The notes: generated by a model not told the origin, from the letters alone. Shown: positions 8,457 to 17,273, numbered from the stretch's first letter. The stretch: 64,000 nucleotides of DNA from Candidatus Zixiibacteriota bacterium (GCA_011056555.1 DSEQ01000005.1:34346-98345); one strand, 5' to 3'. Numbers and translations are program-made.

Positions 8457-8514
8457 GATAGGCGTGTTTCTCGAGCCCACCGCTTGCGCAGTGGGGTACC
8501 CTTTATGTTAATAA

Positions 8515-9066
8515 TTAGAAATTCATGCAGGGGCCGGTGCAGTCGCGCATGCGATCACCGCGCATACCCCAGGAATCATCGTCGTCGTCAAAATCCCCGC
8601 GGAAGCCGCAGTCGCGATCATGACCTCGGAATCCTTTACCGGGATGACCCTTGCCGCCCATACCGTCATGCATACGATTCATCATTCTGGGATGATCCCT
8701 GAAGAACTGTTTCTGTTCCTCGGTGAGGATATTTCTCATCTTGAACTGGTGATCCATTCGCATCTTGCTAATCTGTGTTTTCAGCACACCGATTTCATCC
8801 AGCTTGCTGTTGATCTGTGCCTGCGGGGCCTCATTGCGAACCATCTCGCGCAGCTCAACCTGCAGAAGTCTCAGATCTGCCCGAAGCGGGATCATTTCTT
8901 TCTGGTGCCCGGCTCTCAGGTCAGCCATCTGCTCGCGCTGTTCGGTCGTGAATTCCGGAAAATCCTCAGTATCCGCGAATCTCTGCTGACGCGGCTGAGC
9001 GTAGGCGGTTGTAAGTCCGAATACAAACAATGCCAGTACTGTGAAAATGATAATGTGCCTCTTCAT
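8515..9066 (-). CDS. Spy/CpxP-like periplasmic protein (second copy)
   Basis: 183 residues. A signal peptide ends near TTAYAQP. The mature part is helical and Met/Arg-rich, with LTxxQ-like segments FTTEQREQMADLRAGH and ILTEEQKQFFRDHP, as in Spy/CpxP chaperones and related periplasmic stress sensors. The tail is unusual: Gly/His/Asp-rich (GMGGKGHPGKGF, then DFDDDDD) with two Cys, possibly metal-binding. The start codon overlaps the previous stop as ATGA and has GGAGGTG upstream. As the last gene of the sigma / anti-sigma module it is probably an envelope-stress effector or sensor. Confidence 0.72.
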   Translation of the reverse strand: MKRHIIIFTVLALFVFGLTTAYAQPRQQRFADTEDFPEFTTEQREQMADLRAGHQKEMIPLRADLRLLQVELREMVRNEAPQAQINSKLDEIGVLKTQISKMRMDHQFKMRNILTEEQKQFFRDHPRMMNRMHDGMGGKGHPGKGFRGHDRDCGFRGDFDDDDDSWGMRGDRMRDCTGPCMNF

Positions 9067-9653
9067 AGTGCACCTCCATTTGATGTTATATTGTTATTGT
9101 TTTTCTCTCTATTCGGTAGAGAATCGTTATCAAAATATCTTTTATGCATTTTTCCTCGATGTTCGGGTCCCATGCGAAAACCGCGGAACATGGGTCGATC
9201 AAATTCGCTGTCCATATGCTGCATGAATGTCCGCATCATCATATCCCGCTGTTCCTCATTAAAAATCCTGCGGTCATCCATGAGATGCTGTATCGTCTCT
9301 CTCTTGATCTGCGTGTGCAGATTGCCGAGCCGGATCACCATACTGTCGATCATCTGCATATCCGGATTGTCGCTCATCAATTCATCCATCATAGTCTTGT
9401 GCATTGCGCGATATTCCCGAATTGCCGGCCCGACATTCTCCCAGTAAGCTTTACGGGATTCCTCTATTTGTGCAATTTGCTCCTCTGTAAGATCGAGTTT
9501 CTGCCTCATGGGATGGGGGGGCATATCGCCTCGCCATTCTCGAGGAGGTTCCGGGGGCTCTTTGGACCAGCGTTCATATAGTATCGTAGCTGTGGCCGCT
9601 AGGTTTATGACGGTCAGTATTACGAGGAGGAAGATGAATACTTTCTTACTCAT
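9063..9653 (-). CDS. Spy/CpxP-like membrane-anchored periplasmic protein
   Basis: 196 residues with one N-terminal hydrophobic segment (~5-25), likely an uncleaved anchor, then a Met/Arg/His-rich helical domain with LDLTEEQIAQIEESRKAYWE and IFNEEQRDMMMRTFMQHM. The architecture matches Spy/CpxP or heavy-metal-resistance (CnrX-like) sensors, which bind unfolded protein or metal. The start has GGAGGG upstream and overlaps the anti-sigma gene by 8 nt; the stop overlaps the next gene as ATGA. Tight coupling suggests one operon. The ligand is not readable. Confidence 0.72.
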   Translation of the reverse strand: MSKKVFIFLLVILTVINLAATATILYERWSKEPPEPPREWRGDMPPHPMRQKLDLTEEQIAQIEESRKAYWENVGPAIREYRAMHKTMMDELMSDNPDMQMIDSMVIRLGNLHTQIKRETIQHLMDDRRIFNEEQRDMMMRTFMQHMDSEFDRPMFRGFRMGPEHRGKMHKRYFDNDSLPNREKNNNNITSNGGAL

Positions 9654-10134
9654 TTTGGCCCTCCTCGCTGGTTATTTCATAATAAATTTCGGGTACCGCA
9701 AGGTCGGTGGAGAGATCGAAATAATCCATGCCATAATACTCAGTCAATGTGACTTCTTCAGCATTTGCTGCCGCATAATCCCGCACAGCCACACCGCTGC
9801 CGAGGAAGTAACCTGCGATAATTGCGCCGATCAGGGCGAGCGAGGCTATGGCCGGCCGAGCTTTGCCGGTAAAATATTCCCAGATTTCCACGAGTGAGAC
9901 TTTCTCATCTTCATACTTTTCAACCCGCTCTTCCAGGCGGCTCATGAAATCGGGGGAGAGCTCGATCTCCTCCGGCTTTCCGGCGGATGTATAAACCGCC
10001 TTGAACCTGGCATAGAGATTACGGCAGTCTTCGCATTCATCCAGATGACTCCGGAAGTCCTTTTCAAGGGAGCTTTCCAGTTCACCATCGATGAACTCGA
10101 TCAGCCTGTCTTTTATTTCCTTGCAATCTCTCAT
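9646..10134 (-). CDS. Anti-sigma factor with zinc-finger (zf-HC2) domain
   Basis: 162 residues. The N-terminus has Cys4, then HLDECEDC (His30, Cys34, Cys37), the HCCC zinc anti-sigma motif. A single transmembrane segment follows (~95-113, PAIASLALIGAIIAGYFLGS), then an acidic ~45-residue periplasmic tail. Such proteins hold an ECF sigma factor at the membrane and release it on envelope stress. It is encoded 51 nt downstream of the sigma factor gene and overlaps the first Spy-like gene by 8 nt. The start has GAGG 5 nt upstream. Confidence 0.85.
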   Translation of the reverse strand: MRDCKEIKDRLIEFIDGELESSLEKDFRSHLDECEDCRNLYARFKAVYTSAGKPEEIELSPDFMSRLEERVEKYEDEKVSLVEIWEYFTGKARPAIASLALIGAIIAGYFLGSGVAVRDYAAANAEEVTLTEYYGMDYFDLSTDLAVPEIYYEITSEEGQNE

Positions 10135-10185
10135 ATCAACCTCATTTCGATCTATTGGACACAGCTATTTTCCAAACCTTGCATT

Positions 10186-10731
10186 TTATCCCAGCTTTTT
10201 CAACAGAATTTCCTGTAAGGCCTTTCTGGCCCTGTGGATACGGGTCTCAATATTCGGGACTGAGAGTTTCAGGGTCTCCGCCACCTCTTTATAAGAGAGC
10301 CCCTCTAATTTGTTGAGCATAAATGGGATACGGTATTTCTCTGGCAGTTCATCAAGGGCCTCGTAAAGAATCCTCTTATTCTGCTCGGATTCCAGGGCCT
10401 TTTCCGGACTCGATGATCCGGGGGCGGCCTCTAAAGCTAACATCTCATCCCCGTAATCTGATCTTTCGCGTTTATGTTTTCTGAGAAAATTCAGGGAGGT
10501 ATTGACCGTTATGCGATGAATCCAGGTGGAAAGAGCCGAGTCGCCCTTAAATTTCCGGGCCTTCTTCCAGATTGTGAAGAAGACGTCCTGAGCGATATCC
10601 TCGGCGTCCTGACGGTTACGGGTAAAGTTATAGGCAAGACTCACCACTTTCTGCTGATGCCGGTTTACAAGCATGCGGAAAGCGTTGTTGTCCTTTTGGG
10701 CGACTGCCCTTATCAGATCCAGATCATTCAT
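10186..10731 (-). CDS. ECF-type RNA polymerase sigma factor (RpoE-like)
   Basis: 181 residues with region 2 (RHQQKVVSLAYNFTRNRQDAEDIAQDVF...STWIHRITVNTSLNFLRK) and region 4 (LDELPEKYRIPFMLNKLEGLSYKEVAETL...TRIHRARKALQ); regions 1.1 and 3 are absent, as in ECF factors. It is first in a minus-strand module with an anti-sigma factor and two Spy-like proteins, so it likely responds to envelope stress. Upstream there is a direct repeat TTTAAGACA at 10746-10754 and 10758-10766 of unknown meaning. I could not identify a convincing autoregulated ECF promoter. Confidence 0.92.
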   Translation of the reverse strand: MNDLDLIRAVAQKDNNAFRMLVNRHQQKVVSLAYNFTRNRQDAEDIAQDVFFTIWKKARKFKGDSALSTWIHRITVNTSLNFLRKHKRERSDYGDEMLALEAAPGSSSPEKALESEQNKRILYEALDELPEKYRIPFMLNKLEGLSYKEVAETLKLSVPNIETRIHRARKALQEILLKKLG

Positions 10732-10903
10732 AACAGTTCTTGTATTTTAAGACACAATTTAAGACAATATCTTGCATATGAAAAAGATAAAACAGCATTT
10801 GGAGACATTTTACCGAACAGGAGATTATTTCCTGCGTAATTAATGTAAGATCAAATGTTATGTTGACCCGTGTCACTTTATGAATTACATTCAGGTTATG
10901 CAG

Positions 10904-11434
10904 ATGCGATTCGCTTTACTACTGATATTTATCATTACTCTGGCGTTTTATTGCTCCGATGATAATCCGAGCGCGCCGGTGGAGGAGCCGGAAGGGCTAA
11001 GGAACCTGGTCTGGGTGGAGAGCGATACCGCTGAGGCCGGTTCACGTCTCAGCCTTGATGTCTATCTCGAGAATAAGGAGCCCCTGACCGGCGTGGTGAT
11101 ACCTCTGGAGTTCAAAAGCGACTTTATCACCATCGACTCAATATCGTTTGCCGATGTCCGGCTGGAATTGAGTCAATTATCGGGCTCACTGGTTTATCAG
11201 GAGGATCATCAGGTTCTCTACTGGTATTATCCTGACGTGGATGAGGTTGTGGATTCGGGATCGGGCAAGGTCTTCTCGATATATGTGTGGGTCTGGGGTA
11301 ATGCTCCCGCCGAGGATATTGTGATTGATACTACCACGATCAACGGTTCCTCGAAGCTGGGTTTTTCCGATTCGGCCTATATATTCATGACGCCGGATTT
11401 CGAGGAAGGCATACTAAGTGTCGAGACTTTTTAA
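10904..11434 (+). CDS. Cohesin-like secreted or lipid-anchored beta-sandwich protein
   Basis: 176 residues from the ATG at 10904 (AGG 8 nt upstream; earlier in-frame ATGs at 10880 and 10898 have poorer sites). The N-terminal hydrophobic segment ends at LAFYCSDDN, with Cys17 in a non-canonical lipobox. The body resembles a cohesin-type module: SDTAEAGSRLSLDVYLEN, a hydrophobic strand GVVIPLEFKSDFITID, and GKVFSIYVWVWG. Cohesins bind dockerin modules, and eight dockerin-bearing genes or remnants are present in this window. The binding role is inference. Alternative: another carbohydrate-binding-like sandwich. Confidence 0.5.
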   Translation: MRFALLLIFIITLAFYCSDDNPSAPVEEPEGLRNLVWVESDTAEAGSRLSLDVYLENKEPLTGVVIPLEFKSDFITIDSISFADVRLELSQLSGSLVYQEDHQVLYWYYPDVDEVVDSGSGKVFSIYVWVWGNAPAEDIVIDTTTINGSSKLGFSDSAYIFMTPDFEEGILSVETF

Positions 11435-11521
11435 GTGAGCCTACCTACGATTCGGGATTACTTCATCAAAATAAAACCTCCGCAATCACACAAAATATAA
11501 TAAACTCGCCGCAAAAAGTAT

Positions 11522-11548
11522 TTGACTTTAGCCGGTTTGGGATATAGA
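11522..11548 (+). promoter_or_regulatory. Likely promoter of tRNA-Leu
   Basis: TTGACT (11522-11527) and TATAGA (11543-11548) are separated by 15 nt; an alternative -10, TAGATA (11545-11550), gives 17 nt. It ends ~45 nt before the tRNA. Confidence 0.45.
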
Positions 11549-11591
11549 TATTTGCTGTCCCGCGATATGGTACTAGCCGTATCCTACGAAT

Positions 11592-11677
11592 GCCGGAGTG
11601 GCGGAATTGGTAGACGCAAGGGACTTAAAATCCCTCGGTAGGCAACTACCGTGCCGGTTCGATTCCGGCCTCCGGCA
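11592..11677 (+). tRNA. tRNA-Leu (anticodon UAA)
   Basis: 86 nt with a long variable arm, as for class II tRNAs. The acceptor stem GCCGGAG/CTCCGGC (11592-11598 and 11670-11676) is perfect, with A at 11677 as the discriminator base. The anticodon stem AGGGA/TCCCT encloses loop CTTAAAA with anticodon TAA at 11626-11628. The variable arm is around CGGTAGGCAACTACCG, and the T-arm has GGTTCGATTCC. CCA is not encoded. Confidence 0.97.
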
Positions 11678-11701
11678 TTTGCATATTATCCCCAAAAATA
11701 A

Positions 11702-11726
11702 TAAAAAGCCGGTTGTTACACCGGCT
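11702..11726 (-). terminator. Intrinsic terminator of the dockerin island operon
   Basis: On the minus strand, stem AGCCGGT/ACCGGCT (11707-11713 and 11720-11726) is followed by five T (complement of 11702-11706). It lies 25 nt after the stop of the broken dockerin gene. Confidence 0.75.
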
Positions 11727-11750
11727 CAACATATAAAATTCCGGACGATC

Positions 11751-12962
11751 CTATGGATGTTCCTGATAAGGCCAACAGGGAATATCCCAGTGTTCGGGGG
11801 CACAATCGCCGGGAGGGCTGCCGCCCATGAAAACAAAGTTGATTATATAGATGGCATCGGAGACATTCACTGTGAAGTCTTCGTTGACATCCCCGCAGGC
11901 GTAATTCGGATAGGGAGGAGGGCCGTCGATAAAAACATAATTTACGATACAGACCGCATCTGATAAGTTGGAATAGGCATCATAATTGACATCGCCGCAC
12001 ATTCCCCAGCCCATATTCGGTTCAAAGCATATGTCGTAATTCTCCATAAATGTGATGCCCTTATCCAGCAAATCCCGCAGACCGGTTAGTCCGGCCAGGC
12101 TAACCGCCTTGACCTTGCAGAATTCGAGCGTGTCACCAGTCGCCAGCGTGCCGCCATAGAAGAAGTTCAGAATTCGCATCTCGGTACCGTTGACCGAATC
12201 AGTGAAAAGATCGAAGCTGCCTGCAACCTGCTGCAGTTTGTTGTGCAATGTATCCGGATACCAGCCTTGAGTGAAGTATCCATAATCATAGCCATTTATC
12301 GCCGCTGCACCAAATGCGGCGTTGCTGCCATCTTAAACGCGTAAACCGGCCGCAATGTTTGTACCATTATGATGCCCGGTCATGTAGACCATCTCGTACT
12401 CGGGATCAATGAATCCGGCATCGATGGATGAATCCGGGTCGCAGTCCCAGTTTGATTCCTCACCTACGATAAAGTCATTCAGGCTTGCTCCCGAGGTGTT
12501 CCAGAGTGTCACCTTCTCGATCAGCACGGATGTGTCCTGGTGGCCGGGTACAAAGTACTCGATCTTGCCCTCAACACTGCTGTCAGGGGTCGACCAGAAA
12601 CCTTCGGTCTTGTAGTAACCGGTTCCTGAACCCGGGCTGCCGACTTCGGATACAGTTATGCCGCTCAAAGCGAGCATGTGCAGATGACTGGAATCCTGGG
12701 TAATGGCATCACTGAACATCTTGATTGTTCCGCCCTCCTGCCAGCCGACTGCAAGGGCTTCATGATAAAGCGGAGTGATCGAATCTCCGCCGCAGTCATA
12801 GAATAGCATATTACTTGTGGGATCATCCTCCTGGTGTCCGGCCTGCGGAGTGTTCCACAGATCGACTATCCAGCAGCCGGAGGATATCCTTGCATATTCG
12901 GCGGTGTAAGCGGGAAGAGTGAAGAGAAGGAGAATACCAATGATTAATTGAAAGCTTCTCAT
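11751..12962 (-). pseudogene. Secreted dockerin protein interrupted by an in-frame TAA
   Basis: The reading frame runs from an ATG at 12962 (CCCTCCT complement gives a strong ribosome site) with a signal peptide (MRSFQLIIG...PAYTAEYA) to a stop at 11751. It is split by a TAA at 12335-12333. Sequence on both sides is in the same frame and reads naturally across the stop (NIAAGLRV*DGSNAAFGAAAINGY). The N-part is a ~210-residue beta-rich domain of unknown type; the C-part carries two dockerin-like repeats (CGDVNYDAYSNLSDAV and CGDVNEDFTVNVSDAI). A single substitution would restore GAA, CAA or AAA. It could be a true nonsense mutation, a sequencing error or readthrough. A TTG at 12248 could restart the C-part but lacks a signal peptide. 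Confidence 0.7.
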
Positions 12963-12978
12963 ATGTACCCTCCTGATA

Positions 12979-14952
12979 TTAAAACGGACAGCAGTCTCCT
13001 CCCTGACCATCCCATCCGCCCGGACAGCAATCACCCGGGGCCGGTCCGCCTATGAATACATAACCTATCATCCAAACAGCATCCGAGACATTCACTGAAC
13101 AATCGCTATTGGCATCTCCGCATGCCAGCACTGGCTGAGGTATATTACCGCCAATAAATGCATGGTTGATTATCCAAACGGCATCGCTGACCGCTCCCGA
13201 AACACCATCATTATTGGCATCGCCGCAAAGGCCCTGGCAGGGAGAACGCACATGAAAAATGATATTAACGAGTGCAGGACTATTGAATGCATCGGGTGAC
13301 TCTAAGACAACTTGATCCGTATAGTCTCCATTATCAAGATATTGGGACGAAGCAATTATCTCGACTGTATCAGGAGCTGTTCCCGATGAAGGCTGAACAG
13401 CCAGCCAGCTTTCATCCCAGGATGCGGTCCAGTTGAGGGGATCATTGCCGACATTTAATATGATGAGCGTATCAATTATCGGTTCAGCTGAAAACGCAAT
13501 GTCCTCAAATATAAATAGGTCCTGGGATAGAGCAAAATTGGCCGGGTTAAAAAGAGTATAGAATGACCATTCAGTCCAGATGCCCCATTCACTCCCATTA
13601 TTTACATGGATCCTTAAATAATATGTTTGCCGATCTTCCAGTGCTGCGCCTGCATATAACACACTTGAATCAGAAGATGTCACCGGGCCGGTATCCCACA
13701 TTTCGGCTGTACTCCAGTCATCATCAGTTCCGATCTCAATCTCATACATCGTCTGGATGGTAGCCGCAGTATCAAAGTAGCTCCAGTAAATCTCTGGGGT
13801 GTCCGTAAAGACTACACTCCCGTCGGCCTCCGGCCCATATCTTATATTGTATGCAAAGGGCACTCCCTCGTCAGCGCAGCCAAGACCGTAAGCGCCCATC
13901 AGTCCACAGGAGGAATTTTCTGCTGTGCAGGGGGACGGTGCAGATAAAAAATAATTCCCGCTTATTGGATCACAGAAAAGCGGATCTTCTCCAATATTGC
14001 CATTGATTCCATGAAGACCGGAAATGCAGCCTAGGTAATCACCGTTTTCGTTACCATAGACATCACAGCAGGACAGTGTAGGAGTGCCGTATGGGCATGA
14101 AATTGCCCGACTGGATATACCGAACACAATTATAGTGTTGCTGATTCCAGGATAAGAACCGTTTTCCAGCCAGATTTGTGCGCCGTTGTCGGAGGAATTG
14201 CCATCGATGGTACAGTTCCGGATTGTGGGATGAGAGCCAAACAATCCAATCGCCGCAGCATTAAATATGACTGTGTTATCATATATGAGACATTCGTTGA
14301 TCATAACATTGGATCCCGTGCCGAGATGTATAGCGCCCGAATATTCCGCGCTGTTACCTGCAAATGTGCAGTTAATTATCTGGGATAACGCACCCTCGGC
14401 GGCATAGGCGCCACCGTTTTCAAGAGCCGTATTATCTTTGAACAGGCAGTCGTTAAAGTCGGGGGATGCGCCCTGCTCACAATAGACCGCTGCCCCATGG
14501 CGTGAACTGGTATTTAACCGGAAGATGCAGTCTGTGAAAGTTGGAGATGATGAAATACAGGCTGCGCCTGCGCCATTACCGACTAGGCCCGGACCGGAAC
14601 CTACAGTACGGCCGCCCTGAATGGTGAATCCAATGATCTGGGCAGCGTTGGTTTCTCCATTTATAAAGACAAAGCACCTATGGGGATTGGCTTCGCTTCC
14701 TTCTGCGTCAATGATAGTGGCTTCCGGGCCGCTTTCAGACTTAAGCATAATGTTCTTGCCCGAAAATGTGAGATCGCGGTTGTCCGCACCGGCGTACGTC
14801 CCCGGCGCTACAAGAACCGTATCGCCCTCAAGGGCGGCGTCAATGCCCTGCTGAATAGTAGGTTGAACTGAAGGGACATGGATAGTTGCCGATATGGCCG
14901 ATCCATTAATCAATAGTATCAAAGCCAAAATTTTAATTGCACATTTAAACAT
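12979..14952 (-). CDS. Secreted right-handed beta-helix protein with C-terminal dockerin-like domain
   Basis: 657 residues from the ATG at 14952 (AAGGAGGTG upstream; an earlier in-frame start at 14973 is inside that site). A signal peptide leads to IHVPSVQPTIQQGIDAALEGDTVLVAPGTY, the usual opening of pectate-lyase-like beta-helix repeats. Rungs continue to ~residue 330 (FTDCIFRLNTS, INCTFAGNSAEYSGA, IRNCTIDGNSS). Then come a fibronectin-like region, a BACON-like segment (DPLNWTASWDESWLAVQPSSG) and, from ~580, two dockerin repeats ending GDCCPF. No catalytic residues are evident, so binding or adhesion is as likely as lyase activity. It lies 16 nt upstream of the broken dockerin gene. Confidence 0.82.
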   Translation of the reverse strand: MFKCAIKILALILLINGSAISATIHVPSVQPTIQQGIDAALEGDTVLVAPGTYAGADNRDLTFSGKNIMLKSESGPEATIIDAEGSEANPHRCFVFINGETNAAQIIGFTIQGGRTVGSGPGLVGNGAGAACISSSPTFTDCIFRLNTSSRHGAAVYCEQGASPDFNDCLFKDNTALENGGAYAAEGALSQIINCTFAGNSAEYSGAIHLGTGSNVMINECLIYDNTVIFNAAAIGLFGSHPTIRNCTIDGNSSDNGAQIWLENGSYPGISNTIIVFGISSRAISCPYGTPTLSCCDVYGNENGDYLGCISGLHGINGNIGEDPLFCDPISGNYFLSAPSPCTAENSSCGLMGAYGLGCADEGVPFAYNIRYGPEADGSVVFTDTPEIYWSYFDTAATIQTMYEIEIGTDDDWSTAEMWDTGPVTSSDSSVLYAGAALEDRQTYYLRIHVNNGSEWGIWTEWSFYTLFNPANFALSQDLFIFEDIAFSAEPIIDTLIILNVGNDPLNWTASWDESWLAVQPSSGTAPDTVEIIASSQYLDNGDYTDQVVLESPDAFNSPALVNIIFHVRSPCQGLCGDANNDGVSGAVSDAVWIINHAFIGGNIPQPVLACGDANSDCSVNVSDAVWMIGYVFIGGPAPGDCCPGGWDGQGGDCCPF

Positions 14953-14978
14953 CTGCACCTCCTTATATCTCATTATTT

Positions 14979-15305
14979 CTAGAATGGACAGCAGTCTCCG
15001 CCCACGGATTCCCAGTTCCCGGGCGAGCAGTCACCCGGCTGGGCGCCGCTGACAAAGACAAAGTTTATTATCCAGACCACATCCTGCATTGCGGCCACGC
15101 CGTCCGTATTGGCATCACCGCAGGCAAGTACCGGCTGCGGAGGCGGTCCCCCGACGAATATGTAGTTGATAAGCCAGATAGCATCGCTGAGGTTGACGGA
15201 TCCATCAGCGTTTGTATCCCCGCAGATCCCCTGACAGTCAGCTCTTGCAGACTCCAATGGCATAATGAGGACAATTACCAAGCTTAAAAGCAAAATCTTT
15301 TTCAT
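14979..15305 (-). CDS. Stand-alone secreted dockerin-like protein
   Basis: 108 residues made of a signal peptide (MKKILLLSLVIVLIMPLESARA) and two dockerin-like repeats: CGDTNADGSVNLSDAIWLINYIF and CGDANTDGVAAMQDVVWIINFVF, ending in GGDCCPF. Nothing else is encoded. Each repeat has the Asp/Asn pattern of a calcium-binding F-hand loop; the second is degenerate (AAMQDV). The ribosome site AGGAGG precedes the ATG. It heads the minus-strand dockerin island. A protein that is only an interaction module could be a linker, a competitor for cohesins, or a reduced paralogue of the next gene. Confidence 0.8.
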   Translation of the reverse strand: MKKILLLSLVIVLIMPLESARADCQGICGDTNADGSVNLSDAIWLINYIFVGGPPPQPVLACGDANTDGVAAMQDVVWIINFVFVSGAQPGDCSPGNWESVGGDCCPF

Positions 15306-15728
15306 ATTGGCCTCCTGTTAGAGCGCTACGGCGAGGGTAGAATAACCCTTTCAATCGCAGACCTGGGCGTCTGCGAAGCTGAAAAGTGGCTGATAAAATC
15401 TACAAAAAAACAATAATAATGTCAATATCTTTCAAGAGATCGCCCGTCAAAGCCTGTCATTTTATTGAACAGGTTTAAGTATGATTATGTAAGCTCACTA
15501 ACTATAACGAGATAGAAATTCACATCAGATGCGCAATTGCACTTTACCCGGCTGAAAATCCTTGACAAAAATCGAATCATGGTTAATTTTAAATTGATTA
15601 CTCGCGGTTAATACCGATCATAGCAGAAAAGTATTTGGGACCTGAGTTTCATGGCTGGGGGCCATGAGTAATTGAGCTTTCTGCAATGGATTTTGTTTGA
15701 AAATATTTCAGATCATACAGGAGGAAAG
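15306..15728. other. Divergent intergenic region between dockerin genes
   Basis: It separates the minus-strand dockerin island from the plus-strand VWA-dockerin gene. It holds the island promoter (15397-15425, listed separately), a perfect inverted repeat CGCAGAC/GTCTGCG (15356-15362 and 15369-15375) inside the predicted leader of the minus-strand operon, and a TTGACA at 15562 with only weak -10 candidates for the plus gene. No coding frame is convincing. Confidence 0.5.
15397..15425 (-). promoter_or_regulatory. Promoter of the minus-strand dockerin island
   Basis: On the minus strand, TTGACA (15425-15420) and TAGATT (15402-15397) are spaced by 17 nt. The start would be near 15390, giving an ~85-nt leader that contains the CGCAGAC/GTCTGCG hairpin at 15356-15375. 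Confidence 0.6.
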
Positions 15729-17273
15729 ATGCTAAAGTTCACATCCTTTTTTGGGGCTGTACTGCTGTCGCTCTCCCTTATGGGTTTTTTGTACGCGGCC
15801 GACAGCGGGAATGAGAACGCCAATCAACCACAATCCATAGAGGTCTCTGACGGCCAGCTTGAAACATCAGCTTCGGATCCTGATAAGATTCCGCCTGAGG
15901 TAAGCTGCCCTGATCCTTCGACTATCATGGCTTGCGAGGAGGGCGAGGTCGAGGTGCCCGGATTTACAGCTTATGATGCCGAGGGTGATATTCAGACTAT
16001 CGAACCCTCGATCGGCACTTATGTTGACGGGAGCGTCTTTTTCACTCCGCCGGCTGCGGGTGAATATGAAATTATACTAACTGTAACTGATTCGCATGGA
16101 TTTGTGGTCAGCTGCACAACCACTGTCACCATCGAATTTAATACTGCTCCAACCTGTACTGTCCCGGAAAGCGGGGTGATAATGCAGTGCACGCCGACAG
16201 AAGTCTGTCTGCCGGTTTCGGGTGATGACGTTGACGGAAATCTTGTCGGATGTGAGGTTTTTTCCGGACCGGGTATAATTTCCGATGGAAATTGGTGCTA
16301 CACTCCTATGGGATCAGAGACAGTCGAGGTGACCGTAAAGTGTACTGACGAATGCGGCGCCTTCTGCCAGTCATCATTCAGCATCGAATTTGTCATCCAG
16401 GAAAACTGGGCCGTGCTCACTATGGACCGCACAGGCTCCATGTCCCTCACAAATGCTTTCGGCGAGTCCAGGATTTTAAGGGCCAAGAACCTGGCTCATG
16501 ATGAAATCGATAAACTGTTGGATGAAAGTGATGCCGATTATCCCGGCATCTTCGAAGTGGCCATATACTATTTCAATTCCTCCGGTGGCGTGATTCTGGC
16601 TCAAGATTTCACCTCTGATGCCCAGACCTTACATGATGCCATCGATGCCATACCCGGACCGCGGCATGATACTCCGCTGGCGGCTGCGATGTGCCAGGCT
16701 CATTGCGAATTACCGGAGCTGGATGGTGAATGTAACAGGTATGTGATAACATATACCGACGGTCTTGAAAATGCCAGCACAGAGGAGGATATCTGCGAGG
16801 TCTGTGTGGAATGCAACCAATATATGCCGACCGGATGGAATTATGACTGTGATCCCGCTAATCCTTCCAGCTGTACCGAATGGCAGCTCTGTCTGGCGGA
16901 TAAATTCTCCCAGAGTGGTGTCAATTTGATGCACTATTTCGGTAATCCGATCAATCCATTCGAAAAGGGATTGGCCGCCGAGGGCCTGGAAGATCTGTAC
17001 TTCCTGAAATATACCGCTGAGCAGAGCGACGGGCAGTTGATCTATCATTCCGATCTGGAGGAGACCTGCGGTGATGCCAATGCTGACGGCCTGTTGAATA
17101 TCAGCGATGCGATTCATATTATTAACTATGTCTTTGTGGCTGGAAGCCCTGCCCCTGAACCGCTGGCTGCAGGTGATGCCAACTGGGATGGTGGGATTAA
17201 TGTTACCGACGCTATATTCATATTGCAGTACATATTTACAGGAACCGAAACCCCGCAATGCGCGTTGCAATAG
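15729..17273 (+). CDS. Secreted VWA-domain protein with Ig-like and dockerin-like domains
   Basis: 514 residues from the ATG at 15729 (GAGGAAAG directly upstream). After the signal peptide come two Cys-containing Ig/HYR-like domains (~60-225: YEIILTVTDSHGFVVSCTTTV and VEVTVKCTDECGAFC). A von Willebrand A domain begins at ~228 with MIDAS DRTGSMS (Asp233), DTPLAAAM and YTDGLENAS. A dockerin-like pair spans ~447-514 (CGDANADGLLNISDAI and DANWDGGINVTDAI). The first MIDAS serine is Thr. VWA domains bind proteins in a metal-dependent way, suggesting a surface adhesion role. A strong terminator follows. The exact ligand is unknown. Confidence 0.85.
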   Translation: MLKFTSFFGAVLLSLSLMGFLYAADSGNENANQPQSIEVSDGQLETSASDPDKIPPEVSCPDPSTIMACEEGEVEVPGFTAYDAEGDIQTIEPSIGTYVDGSVFFTPPAAGEYEIILTVTDSHGFVVSCTTTVTIEFNTAPTCTVPESGVIMQCTPTEVCLPVSGDDVDGNLVGCEVFSGPGIISDGNWCYTPMGSETVEVTVKCTDECGAFCQSSFSIEFVIQENWAVLTMDRTGSMSLTNAFGESRILRAKNLAHDEIDKLLDESDADYPGIFEVAIYYFNSSGGVILAQDFTSDAQTLHDAIDAIPGPRHDTPLAAAMCQAHCELPELDGECNRYVITYTDGLENASTEEDICEVCVECNQYMPTGWNYDCDPANPSSCTEWQLCLADKFSQSGVNLMHYFGNPINPFEKGLAAEGLEDLYFLKYTAEQSDGQLIYHSDLEETCGDANADGLLNISDAIHIINYVFVAGSPAPEPLAAGDANWDGGINVTDAIFILQYIFTGTETPQCALQ

